NCBI GenBank assembly: GCA_964448135.1
Contig: CAYUVH010000050.1
Span: forward strand, 1 to 22,922
DNA from: CAYUVH01 sp964448135
GTDB lineage: Bacteria > Verrucomicrobiota > Verrucomicrobiia > Limisphaerales > UBA8199
DNA length: 22,922 nucleotides
Direction of reading: 5' to 3'
The notes beneath the pieces are model-generated. The model ran no database searches, had not been told where the DNA came from, and saw nothing but the letters and a program-made list of their open reading frames with translations. Below are positions 6,220 to 13,690 of this stretch, one piece after another. A program made the translations under genes and the position numbers. Each line of letters opens with the position of its first letter. The first letter of the stretch is position 1.

Positions 6220-7713
6220 TTAAGTAGCCGGCAGCGTAACTGTGAACTTTGCTCCCGCGCCCGGCTGGCTGCGAACTTTGATGGCGCCGCCATGCGCTTC
6301 AACGATTGCCTTGGAAATGGCGAGGCCGAGGCCACTGCGCCCCGCGGTGTTCGTCCGCGAAGGATCGCCGCGATAGAACCTCTCGAAGACATGCGCCAGA
6401 TGTTCCGGCGCGATGCCAGGCCCGTCATCCTGCACGGTCAGCGTCACCGCGCCGCTGCCGTTGGCGGTGGAGATGTGGACGTGGCCGCCGACCTTATTGT
6501 GGTGAATGGCATTGGTGAGGAGATTCGTAATGACGAGCGCCAGGCGGTCAGCGTCACCCTTGCATTGAGCGGGCGCGAAGGAGGATTCGACCGTGACGGA
6601 ACGTTCGCGGGCCAGGGGGCCGACGAGCTCCACACAATCCGCAGCGACGCGCGCCAGATCGAGCGGCTCGCGCTCGAACGATTCCTGGCCGGCATCCAGC
6701 CGCGCCATGGAAAGCAACGCCTCGATAAGCCGGCGCATACGCTGGGCCGCGCGCTGGCAGGCCTCAAGGGATTCGCGGTATTGCGCCGGCGTGCGCTCCC
6801 GATTGAGCGCGGACTGAATTTGTGTGAGCAGCACCGATACCGGCGTGCGCAATTCGTGCGCCGCGTCGGAAGTAAACTGACGCTGCCGATCAAAGGCACC
6901 TTCGAGCCGGGCGAAAGTGGAATTGAGAATCTCAACCAGCGTCCCAAGTTCGCTGCCATCGGCCGCCGGCGGAATCCGTTGCGCCAAGTCGCCGTGCGAA
7001 ATCTTCGCCGCCGTCGCGGAAATGTCGGCAATCGGCCGGATGACGCGGCTGGACATCCACCAACCGCCCGCCAACCCCAGCAGCAGCACCGCGCCGCCGG
7101 CGCCGAAGAGCAGCCAACTCAACCGGCGCATTTCCGCATATTCGGTCTGCAGGTCGCAGCCCACCACAATGGCCTCCCCGGGCGGCGTGAACGTGACGCT
7201 CTCGCGATCATATCCCATCGTCCGGATGAACGGACCCGCTCGCTCTCGAACCGGCATGGTGGCGTTCGCGGGTGCGGAACGGGATTTCGAGAGGATTTCG
7301 CCATCGCGCCGCCAAAGAATGTAGTAGAACGCGTTGGCGCCCGTGCCGTCGAATTCGGCGGACTCACCTTGGCTCAGGGGCAACCCGCCTTCGGGCATGC
7401 GTTCGCCATCGGGGCTGCTTGGATCACCGCGCGGAGGCAGGCGCGGAAATTCTTCCCCATCGGCGCGGGGAGCCCCACGGTGTTCATCCCCGTTGGGCGG
7501 TGGGTTCCCTCCCCTGTCCTGGTCAGGTCGCGGTTCGCCTCGGCGAAGCGCATTGCTGATAAGACCAGCGCGCTGTTGCAACTCGCGATCGATGCGCTGG
7601 AAACGGCTTGTGCGATCAAGCTGCCGTGCCGTGATGCCGAAGCCGGCGAGGACCAGAAACAAAACCAGCCCGTGCCAAAGTTGCAGCCGCCACCGGATGG
7701 AGTTAAAGACCAT
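6220..7713 (-). CDS. HAMP-domain sensor histidine kinase
   Basis: 497 residues in classic order: membrane helix near 12-29, periplasmic sensor about 30-195, second helix about 199-220, HAMP about 221-275, dimerisation domain with phospho-acceptor His286 (DAAHELRTP), then the ATPase with N box (N397LLTN), G1 DDGPG (about 429-433), F box FERFYR and G2 GLGLAI (about 461-466). All boxes are intact, so it should autophosphorylate and pass phosphate to the regulator just upstream. It begins 3 bases after the regulator stop, a tight operon. The sensor region carries a Pro/Asp/Arg/Gly-rich low-complexity stretch at residues 58-110 of unknown function. The layout is that of the QseC/PmrB/CusS-like kinases; the signal cannot be read from the sequence. 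Confidence 0.93.
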   Translation of the reverse strand: MVFNSIRWRLQLWHGLVLFLVLAGFGITARQLDRTSRFQRIDRELQQRAGLISNALRRGEPRPDQDRGGNPPPNGDEHRGAPRADGEEFPRLPPRGDPSSPDGERMPEGGLPLSQGESAEFDGTGANAFYYILWRRDGEILSKSRSAPANATMPVRERAGPFIRTMGYDRESVTFTPPGEAIVVGCDLQTEYAEMRRLSWLLFGAGGAVLLLGLAGGWWMSSRVIRPIADISATAAKISHGDLAQRIPPAADGSELGTLVEILNSTFARLEGAFDRQRQFTSDAAHELRTPVSVLLTQIQSALNRERTPAQYRESLEACQRAAQRMRRLIEALLSMARLDAGQESFEREPLDLARVAADCVELVGPLARERSVTVESSFAPAQCKGDADRLALVITNLLTNAIHHNKVGGHVHISTANGSGAVTLTVQDDGPGIAPEHLAHVFERFYRGDPSRTNTAGRSGLGLAISKAIVEAHGGAIKVRSQPGAGAKFTVTLPAT

Positions 7714-7716
7714 TCG

Positions 7717-8370
7717 TCAAAGCTCCAGCGCGTATCCATGGCCGCGCCGGGTGGTGATAAAATCGGCGCCCAGCTTTTTGCGGATGTTCGAAACATGAAC
7801 GTCCAGCAGGTTGGAAAGGGTGTCGTCGTTTTCGTCGAAAAGATGCTCGTAAAGCGCCGTGCGCGTCACCACTTCGCCGCGATGCAGCGCCATGTATTCG
7901 ACCAGCGAATATTCGCGCGCAGTCAACTCGATCGGTTTGCCTGCGCGCGTAACCTGCCGCGCGGCAGTATCAATCGCGACGTCGCCGATCTGCATGACGC
8001 TGGTGACCTGGTGCGAACTGCGGCGAATCAACGCCCGGAGCCGGGCAAACAATTCCGGCAGATCGAACGGCTTCACCACGTAGTCATCCGCCCCAATATC
8101 GAGTCCGCGCACGCGATCGCGCGAAGTGTCGCGCGCGGTGAGCATGAGCACCGGCGTCTTCTTCGCCTGGCGCAGCTTCGCGAGCACCGTCCACCCATCC
8201 ATGCGCGGCAGCATGACGTCGAGTACCACGGCGTCATACTCGGCGCTTTCCGCTTTGAAGAGACCCTCCTGACCGTCGGTCGCTGTGTCCACGGCATAAC
8301 CTTCGTCGCGCAGGGCCTGGGACAGGCCGGTGAGCAAATCGGGTTCATCTTCGACCACGAGAACACGCAT
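7717..8370 (-). CDS. OmpR/PhoB-family response regulator
   Basis: A 217-residue regulator. The ATG at 8370 is chosen because the receiver domain begins immediately (MRVLVVEDEPD); the frame stays open to an ATG at 8445, which would add 25 residues unlike the family. The receiver has the acidic pair near residues 8-9, phosphorylation site Asp51 in VVLDVMLPRMDGW, Thr78 in LMLTARD and Lys100 in VVKPF. The OmpR-type winged helix spans about 125-217, with RKKLGADFITTRRGHGY near the end. Its partner kinase follows 3 bases downstream. It is divergent from the YHYH gene, and paired boxes of the kind bound by QseB/PmrA-type regulators lie between them, so autoregulation and control of the neighbour are likely but inferred. 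Confidence 0.93.
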   Translation of the reverse strand: MRVLVVEDEPDLLTGLSQALRDEGYAVDTATDGQEGLFKAESAEYDAVVLDVMLPRMDGWTVLAKLRQAKKTPVLMLTARDTSRDRVRGLDIGADDYVVKPFDLPELFARLRALIRRSSHQVTSVMQIGDVAIDTAARQVTRAGKPIELTAREYSLVEYMALHRGEVVTRTALYEHLFDENDDTLSNLLDVHVSNIRKKLGADFITTRRGHGYALEL

Positions 8371-8463
8371 AAAATCGAGCAGCGCTGGAGGGAAGGTGCC
8401 AGAGCCCACAGCAGAAGGCAGGCCCAAATTCACCTCGTTATTCATGCCTCAAATCTGGCAGCA

Positions 8464-8485
8464 CCAACCTTAAGGGAAGATGAAG
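8464..8485 (-). promoter_or_regulatory. Putative response-regulator box facing the regulator gene
   Basis: Read on the minus strand it is CTTCAT, five bases, then CTTAAGGTT. The half-sites start 11 bases apart, as in the YTTAAK direct-repeat sites of PmrA/QseB-type regulators, with the first half degenerate. It matches the box at 8501-8522 at 17 of 22 positions, in the opposite orientation. Confidence 0.55.
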
Positions 8486-8500
8486 GAAAAATCGTTTCGC

Positions 8501-8522
8501 CTTCACCTTTTCTTAAGGTTCC
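8501..8522 (+). promoter_or_regulatory. Putative response-regulator box facing the YHYH gene
   Basis: CTTCAC, five bases, then CTTAAGGTTCC, ending 23 bases before the ATG at 8546. It is the mirror partner of the box at 8464-8485, with 15 bases between them. Binding by the adjacent regulator is an inference from position and from the 11-base spacing. Confidence 0.55.
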
Positions 8523-8545
8523 CTCGCGCAAAATGTGGGCAGATT

Positions 8546-10345
8546 ATGAAAACGCTATTCAAACTCTCTGCGCTCCTCATGGCCGGCGCCTCGCTCACCA
8601 ATTTTGCCATCGCGTCCGATGCTCGCGTGGATTCATGGATGAAATCCTACTCCTCCAAATACGCGCGCATCTACACCAACGACGCCGCGAAGACCGCGGG
8701 CAACACCGTCACGACCTGGAGCAACGGCTCGCAATCGCAGACGCTGCCGGCGTATTGCGGCGTGCAGGGAGTCTATACCTCATCGAACTACGTTTACATC
8801 TACACAACGGGGCTCGGCAGCCACAACATGGGTCCCTGGTACAACGACGCCACCCGCACGACGCTCTTCGTCAATATGCCCTCGAACCAAAAAGCCTTCG
8901 CCCGCTTCCCGCGCACGCCTGTGATTCCCACGACGAAGACGGCCTCCCAAGGCGATCTCGGATTCTTCGTGGATGGCGTGCGGATGTTCGACGCCTCGGA
9001 TGCAACCTCCTACTCCAACGCCAACAGCCGGGACGGCGACGCACCAGGCTCCCCGAACGGCGTCACGGGCGACGGCCTCTGGAACCGTGATGCCTACATC
9101 AACGAATCCATCACCTTTGATCCCGCGCTCGCGCACCAGCAGAACACCGGCGTCTATCATTATCATGCAAACCCGATCGCCACGCGCTACCTGCTCAGCG
9201 ACCACGTGGACTACAACAGCTCCACCAAAGCCTTCACCGAAAGCACCAACGCGCCGACCAAACATTCGCCGATCGTGGGCTGGATCAAGGACGGCTTCCC
9301 GCTCTACGGCCCCTACGGCTATTCGAACCCCACGAATCCCGCCAGCGGAGTGCGTCGCATGGTTTCTGGATTTGTTCTCCGCAACGGCTCCTACGGCACC
9401 AGCAATTTGACGGTCGTCGGCCGCAAGACCCTCCCCGCCTGGGCCGCCCGCGCCTACAACACGAACGCCACCCTGAGCGCTTCCCAATACGGTCCCACCG
9501 TCGGCACCTCCTTCCCCCTCGGCCGCTACCTCGAAGACAACGATTATCTCGGCGACCTCGGCTACACCGCCGGCGCGGACTTCGACCTCGACGAATATAA
9601 CTGCCGCTGGTGTGTGACGCCCGAATTTCCGAACGGCACCTACGCCTATTTCGTGGCGATCACAACCAACGGCACTTCCGCGTTCCCTTACAACGTCGGC
9701 CGCCGCTACTTTGGCACGCCCAACGGCGGCGCGATCCCCTCGCTCACCGAAGCCGTCACAACCAATTTCACCGGCGGCGCCAACATCTCCGAAACCCTGA
9801 ACCGCCCCGCACGCTCCGGCAACAACGTCGTGCTCACCTGGACCGGCGTGGAAGGCGGCACCTATCGCGTGGACGCCGAAAGCAGCTTCGCGGGAACCAA
9901 CTGGGTGGCCATCCGAACCAACACGCTCGCGGGCAGCAATGCCGCTTCCTTCACCGAAACCAACGGTGCCCTGAACTCCGCCCGCTTCTATCGCGTCGCC
10001 CGCACGGCCGTGGCGACTTACGACGGTGGCGGCGGCAGCGGCGGCGGTTCCACGTCGGTTGCGCCCGGTGGCAGCGCGAGCATCGGCAGCACCGTGACCG
10101 TCACAATCACGTTGCCAACCGGCGCCGGCTGGCCGCCGATGCTGCCTCCCGCCAACGCGCCCATCACCAGCGTGACCCTCGCCGGCACAGTGGCCGGCAC
10201 GAGTGTCTCCGACGCCACGCAAGGCACGGTCATCGCGACCTTCTACCTCGCGCCCGGGACCTCAACCGGCCCCCAACCCATCGTGATCGTGTTCAACATG
10301 GGCCCGACGTATAACCTGACGGGCTATTTCACCGTCAATCCGTGA
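8546..10345 (+). CDS. Exported YHYH-domain protein
   Basis: The start at 8546 is preferred to an in-frame ATG at 8480 because it yields a standard signal peptide (MKTLFKLSALLMAGASLTNF, cleavage near IAS-DAR) and leaves the operator region untranslated. The 599-residue product carries the signature YHYH at residues 204-207 (GVYHYHANP), followed by HSPIVGWIKDGFPLYGPYGY, the hallmark of the YHYH family, whose biochemical role is not established. Residues about 415-510 form a beta module ending ARFYRVA, resembling the tail of the LRR protein at 3-896. A Gly/Ser linker (GGGGSGGGS) then leads to a roughly 85-residue beta domain. The His/Tyr-rich motif could bind a metal, but that is speculation. 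It is divergent from the two-component genes and probably controlled by them. Confidence 0.88.
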   Translation: MKTLFKLSALLMAGASLTNFAIASDARVDSWMKSYSSKYARIYTNDAAKTAGNTVTTWSNGSQSQTLPAYCGVQGVYTSSNYVYIYTTGLGSHNMGPWYNDATRTTLFVNMPSNQKAFARFPRTPVIPTTKTASQGDLGFFVDGVRMFDASDATSYSNANSRDGDAPGSPNGVTGDGLWNRDAYINESITFDPALAHQQNTGVYHYHANPIATRYLLSDHVDYNSSTKAFTESTNAPTKHSPIVGWIKDGFPLYGPYGYSNPTNPASGVRRMVSGFVLRNGSYGTSNLTVVGRKTLPAWAARAYNTNATLSASQYGPTVGTSFPLGRYLEDNDYLGDLGYTAGADFDLDEYNCRWCVTPEFPNGTYAYFVAITTNGTSAFPYNVGRRYFGTPNGGAIPSLTEAVTTNFTGGANISETLNRPARSGNNVVLTWTGVEGGTYRVDAESSFAGTNWVAIRTNTLAGSNAASFTETNGALNSARFYRVARTAVATYDGGGGSGGGSTSVAPGGSASIGSTVTVTITLPTGAGWPPMLPPANAPITSVTLAGTVAGTSVSDATQGTVIATFYLAPGTSTGPQPIVIVFNMGPTYNLTGYFTVNP

Positions 10346-10354
10346 GAGCGGACG

Positions 10355-10378
10355 GCGGCTGTGGCGAAGCCCAGCCGC
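10355..10378 (+). terminator. Strong hairpin after the YHYH gene
   Basis: GCGGCTG, one bulged T, GGC, a GAA loop, GCC and CAGCCGC give a 10-bp stem beginning 10 bases past the stop. There is no T-run, so factor-independent termination is uncertain. The flank AGCCGCAGCGC is shared with the hairpin at 19905, so it may be a member of a hairpin repeat family. Confidence 0.4.
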
Positions 10379-10454
10379 AGCGCATACAAAATCGGGAAGA
10401 CGAACGAGGTTACCGGTTGAAGCGGCCTCGAAATCCACAAAGGTATGGCTCTCG

Positions 10455-11867
10455 ATGATGCTCACCGCTATCGTGCGCAACGGCATGAAAGTCGCAAGTA
10501 GTTGGCAATGGGTTCACGCTTCCTTGTTCATTGTGTTGGCGTCAATTTTCGCGTCCGCAGGGGTTGGCTACGCCGCTCCACTTCGCATCGCCACCTTCAA
10601 ATGCGACATCACGCCGCTTGCCGGCGAGCCGATGGTCTGGGCCACCCGTTTGCGCACCGTCATGGATCCGCTGCTGGCCAAAGGCGTCGTAATCGAGGAC
10701 GGCACGAATCGTTACGTGCTCTGCGCGCTGGATTGGTGTTTGCTGGCGAATGAATCCCAATGGGAATTCCGCCAGGCCCTCGCGAAGGGCGCAAACACCG
10801 ACCCCGCGAATGTCGCCGTCCAATGTCTGCACCAGCACGCCGCTCCCTCCCTGGACGAAGGAGCCTACGGCTATCTCGGCAAAGCGCCGGAACCTTTGCC
10901 GCGGCTGAGCGAAAGGTTCATCGGAGCCACCAAAGGAAACCTGGCGAAGGCTGCCAGAGAAGCCGTCACCAACTTGCAACCGTTCGACCGCATCGGCGCC
11001 GGCGAAGCCAAAGTCGAAAAGGCCGCTTCCGCCCGGCGGTTGAAGGATGAGACCGGGAAAATTATTGTGCGTTTCAGCAACGGCGCCAAAGACCCCAAAC
11101 TGGCGGCGGCTCCCGAAGGCGATATTGATCCGCTGCTCAAAACCATCACATTCGCGCAAGGCGACAAACCGCTCGTCCGGCTGCACTATTACGCGACGCA
11201 TCCCCAGACATTTTGCTGCGACGGCCGGGCGTCGTCCGATGTCGTGGGTCTGGCGCGGGAAGATTTCGAAGCCACCGACAAAACTTTTGAGATCTATTTC
11301 ACGGGTTGCGCCGGCGATGTGACGCTGGGCAAATACAGCGATGGCACACCGGCAACCCAGACCGCCATTCGCCAACGCCTCGCCGCCGGGATGCAGTCAG
11401 CCACCGCGAACACGCATTATTATCCCGCCACAAATTTAATCTGGCGGACGAACGCCTTTGTCCTGCCGTTGCGCGGCGAGACGGAAGCGGTGAAAGCTGA
11501 AAGTCAGGCGCGCGTGAACGATCCCAAACAAGGCGAGAGTTCACGAGTCTATCTCGGCGCAATGCGGCTTTCGTTCATCGCGCGGCTCGGCAAGCCCATT
11601 GAAGTCAGTTCGCTGCAAATCGGCCCGGTGCGGATTTTGAATCTACCCGGCGAGCCCATGTTGGAATTCCAGCGTTACGCGCAACGCTCGCGCCCGGAGG
11701 ATTTCGTCGCCGTGGCCGGCTACGGTGATTGCGGCCCGGCTTACATTTGCACCGACCAGGCCATCGCGGAAGGCGGCTATGAACCCGGCTCGGCGAACGT
11801 GGGCAAAGGTTCGGAAGCGAAACTCAAAGCGGCGATCGACGCGCTGCTCGGTCAGCCGCGGAAGTAA
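10455..11867 (+). CDS. Exported neutral/alkaline ceramidase-like domain protein
   Basis: The 470-residue frame begins at ATG 10455, preceded by AAAGG 12 bases upstream; ATG 10485 (MKVASSW...) gives a more compact signal peptide and is a real alternative. After the signal (cleavage near GYAA) the protein reads as the N-terminal domain of neutral ceramidases, common in Planctomycetes and Verrucomicrobiota as stand-alone proteins: FKCDITPLAGEPM, YVLCALDWCLLAN, CLHQHAAPSLD (paired metal-binding His), HYYATHPQTFC and FTGCAGDVTLGKY. The His residues match the zinc site of the family, so it is probably a hydrolase outside the cytoplasm. It lacks the C-terminal beta domain of full ceramidases, so the substrate is not certain to be ceramide. 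Its last 16 bases overlap the end of the convergent symporter gene. Confidence 0.8.
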   Translation: MMLTAIVRNGMKVASSWQWVHASLFIVLASIFASAGVGYAAPLRIATFKCDITPLAGEPMVWATRLRTVMDPLLAKGVVIEDGTNRYVLCALDWCLLANESQWEFRQALAKGANTDPANVAVQCLHQHAAPSLDEGAYGYLGKAPEPLPRLSERFIGATKGNLAKAAREAVTNLQPFDRIGAGEAKVEKAASARRLKDETGKIIVRFSNGAKDPKLAAAPEGDIDPLLKTITFAQGDKPLVRLHYYATHPQTFCCDGRASSDVVGLAREDFEATDKTFEIYFTGCAGDVTLGKYSDGTPATQTAIRQRLAAGMQSATANTHYYPATNLIWRTNAFVLPLRGETEAVKAESQARVNDPKQGESSRVYLGAMRLSFIARLGKPIEVSSLQIGPVRILNLPGEPMLEFQRYAQRSRPEDFVAVAGYGDCGPAYICTDQAIAEGGYEPGSANVGKGSEAKLKAAIDALLGQPRK

Positions 11868-13663
11868 AGATAAGCGCCGAGGATCGCCACCAGCACAAAA
11901 ACCGAAGCGGCCACTTCGAGCTTGCCCCAGCTTGCGCGAGTCCGCGCCCGGTCCTCAGCCGTCGCCGTGGCGTACGTCAGGCTCTGGATCCGCGCATAAT
12001 CCGGCGCCGGCGTCAAATAACTCACCACCACCATCACGATGGCCGAGATAATCGTGATGAGAATGCTGAAGTACTGGAAATTGATGTTGTTCACGATCCA
12101 GAGAAACGAACCGTGCGGATAACTCACACCCAGCGTGACAAGCGTGTCCACGAGCATCCGGAACAACCCCACCGCAATCCCCACCACCATCGCCCACCAG
12201 CAACCGCGCGCATTCAGCCGCTTCCAAAAAACGCCGAAGAAAAACACGACAAAAATCGGCGGTGCGAGATAACCCTGCACCGCCTGCAAATACCCGTAAA
12301 GTCCCTGCGCGCCCTTCACGACCGGAATCCACGCGATGGCAATCAACACCATCACCACGGTCGCGATGCGGCCCATGCGGACGAGTTCGTGCTGCGAAGC
12401 TTTCGGACGCAGCTTTTCGTAGATGTCCACGGTGAAAAGCGTCGAGCACGCATTGAACACACCCGCCAGCGAACCCATCAACGCCGAGAGTAATCCGGCC
12501 ACCACGATCCCGCGCAATCCCGGCGGCAACAGATGCCGGATCAACAGCGGAAACGCCGCCTGCGAACCCTGCGCCGTCGCCTGGCCATCCGCGCCCAGCA
12601 TCGAGCCGAGTTCCGGAACCTTGCCGCTTTTCGCCAGCGCGAAACAAATCAGCCCCGGAATAATGAAGAGGTAAACCGGAAACAATTTCAGGAATGCCGC
12701 GAAGATGCTCCCCCGCCGCGCCACCGCTTCGTTCGGCGCGCCCAGCGCGCGCTGCACGATGTACTGGTCCGTGCACCAATACCACAGGCCGATCACCGGC
12801 GCGCACACCGCCATGCCGAGCCAGGGAAAATCACCATTGAAATACCACGCCTCCTTCACGATGCGGCCCGCGCTGTCCTTCACCAACTCCGGCGCCCACG
12901 TCGCCTCCACTCCCGCGGGCACCATGGGCTTCCAAAGGTTGAACATTTCCGAGCCGCAGATTTCCCTCAACTTTCCCCAGCCGCCCAGTTCCTGCAGCCC
13001 GTAAATGGTCAACATCGCCGATCCGCCGATCAGGACGATGACCTGCACCGCGTCGTTGTAAGCCACCGCGCGCATGCCACCGAGCATCGTGTAAAGACCG
13101 GTGAGCGCGATCACCAGCACCGAGCCGATCCAGAAACTGTCAATCACCACGCTGCCGAGCGTGATTCTCATCTCCGGCAACAGCGCCTGAAACACCACGC
13201 CGCCCGCAAAGATACCAACGGCAATCTTCGACACGATGAACGTAATCAGCGAGATGATCGAAAGGACATAGCGCGAACTTGTCGAAAAGCGCCGCTCCAA
13301 AAACTCCGGCATCGTGAACACCAGCGACCGCGAATAGAACGGCACAAACACCCACGCCAGCACGAGCAGGCACCACGCGTGCAACTCGTAATGCGCCAGC
13401 GCCACGCCGTCCTTCGCGCCCGAACCCGCCAGCCCGACGATGTGTTCCGAGTCGATGTTCGACGCGAAAATGGACGCGCCGATGATCCACCAGCCCAGAT
13501 TGCGGCCCGCCAGGAAGTAATCCGCCGCCGTGTCCTTCTCGCGCGAAATCGCCCGCCACGCCACGATCAGCAGCACGACGAAATATCCCGCGACCGCCAC
13601 CCAATCCAGGCCGGTCAGGGCCGAGCCAGTCGCGACGGCCAGCAGTGGAGTTGCGGGGAGCAT
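11852..13663 (-). CDS. Sodium/sugar symporter of the SSS (SGLT-like) family
   Basis: 603 residues with about fourteen membrane helices, the usual size for SGLT-like carriers. Family landmarks: ADYFLAGRNLGWW after helix 1, GASIFASNIDSEHIVGLAGSG (the broken helix lining the Na+ and sugar sites), YTMLGGMRAVAYNDAVQ, WYWCTDQYIVQRALGA, and RGIVVAGLLSALMGSLAGVFNACSTLFTVDIYEKLRP. The hydrophobic C-terminal helix ends in YLYFRG. It should import a monosaccharide with Na+. It is the last gene of a leftward cluster, 27 bases after the aldose epimerase and downstream of ribulokinase, so L-arabinose or a related pentose is the likely substrate; specificity cannot be read from sequence alone. No ribosome-binding site is evident before the ATG at 13663. 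Confidence 0.92.
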   Translation of the reverse strand: MLPATPLLAVATGSALTGLDWVAVAGYFVVLLIVAWRAISREKDTAADYFLAGRNLGWWIIGASIFASNIDSEHIVGLAGSGAKDGVALAHYELHAWCLLVLAWVFVPFYSRSLVFTMPEFLERRFSTSSRYVLSIISLITFIVSKIAVGIFAGGVVFQALLPEMRITLGSVVIDSFWIGSVLVIALTGLYTMLGGMRAVAYNDAVQVIVLIGGSAMLTIYGLQELGGWGKLREICGSEMFNLWKPMVPAGVEATWAPELVKDSAGRIVKEAWYFNGDFPWLGMAVCAPVIGLWYWCTDQYIVQRALGAPNEAVARRGSIFAAFLKLFPVYLFIIPGLICFALAKSGKVPELGSMLGADGQATAQGSQAAFPLLIRHLLPPGLRGIVVAGLLSALMGSLAGVFNACSTLFTVDIYEKLRPKASQHELVRMGRIATVVMVLIAIAWIPVVKGAQGLYGYLQAVQGYLAPPIFVVFFFGVFWKRLNARGCWWAMVVGIAVGLFRMLVDTLVTLGVSYPHGSFLWIVNNINFQYFSILITIISAIVMVVVSYLTPAPDYARIQSLTYATATAEDRARTRASWGKLEVAASVFVLVAILGAYLYFRG

Positions 13664-13690
13664 GGTCGGCGCTCGTCCGACGGGGCTCGC

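Noticed and set aside
5416..9090. 1224-codon open frame on the plus strand
   Set aside because: It runs antisense through the complete sensor kinase and response regulator and across spacers, with Arg/Pro/Ala-rich composition typical of shadow frames in GC-rich DNA and no domain.
8780..10222. 480-codon open frame on the minus strand
   Set aside because: It is the mirror of the YHYH gene; Gly/Val/Ala-rich with no motif.
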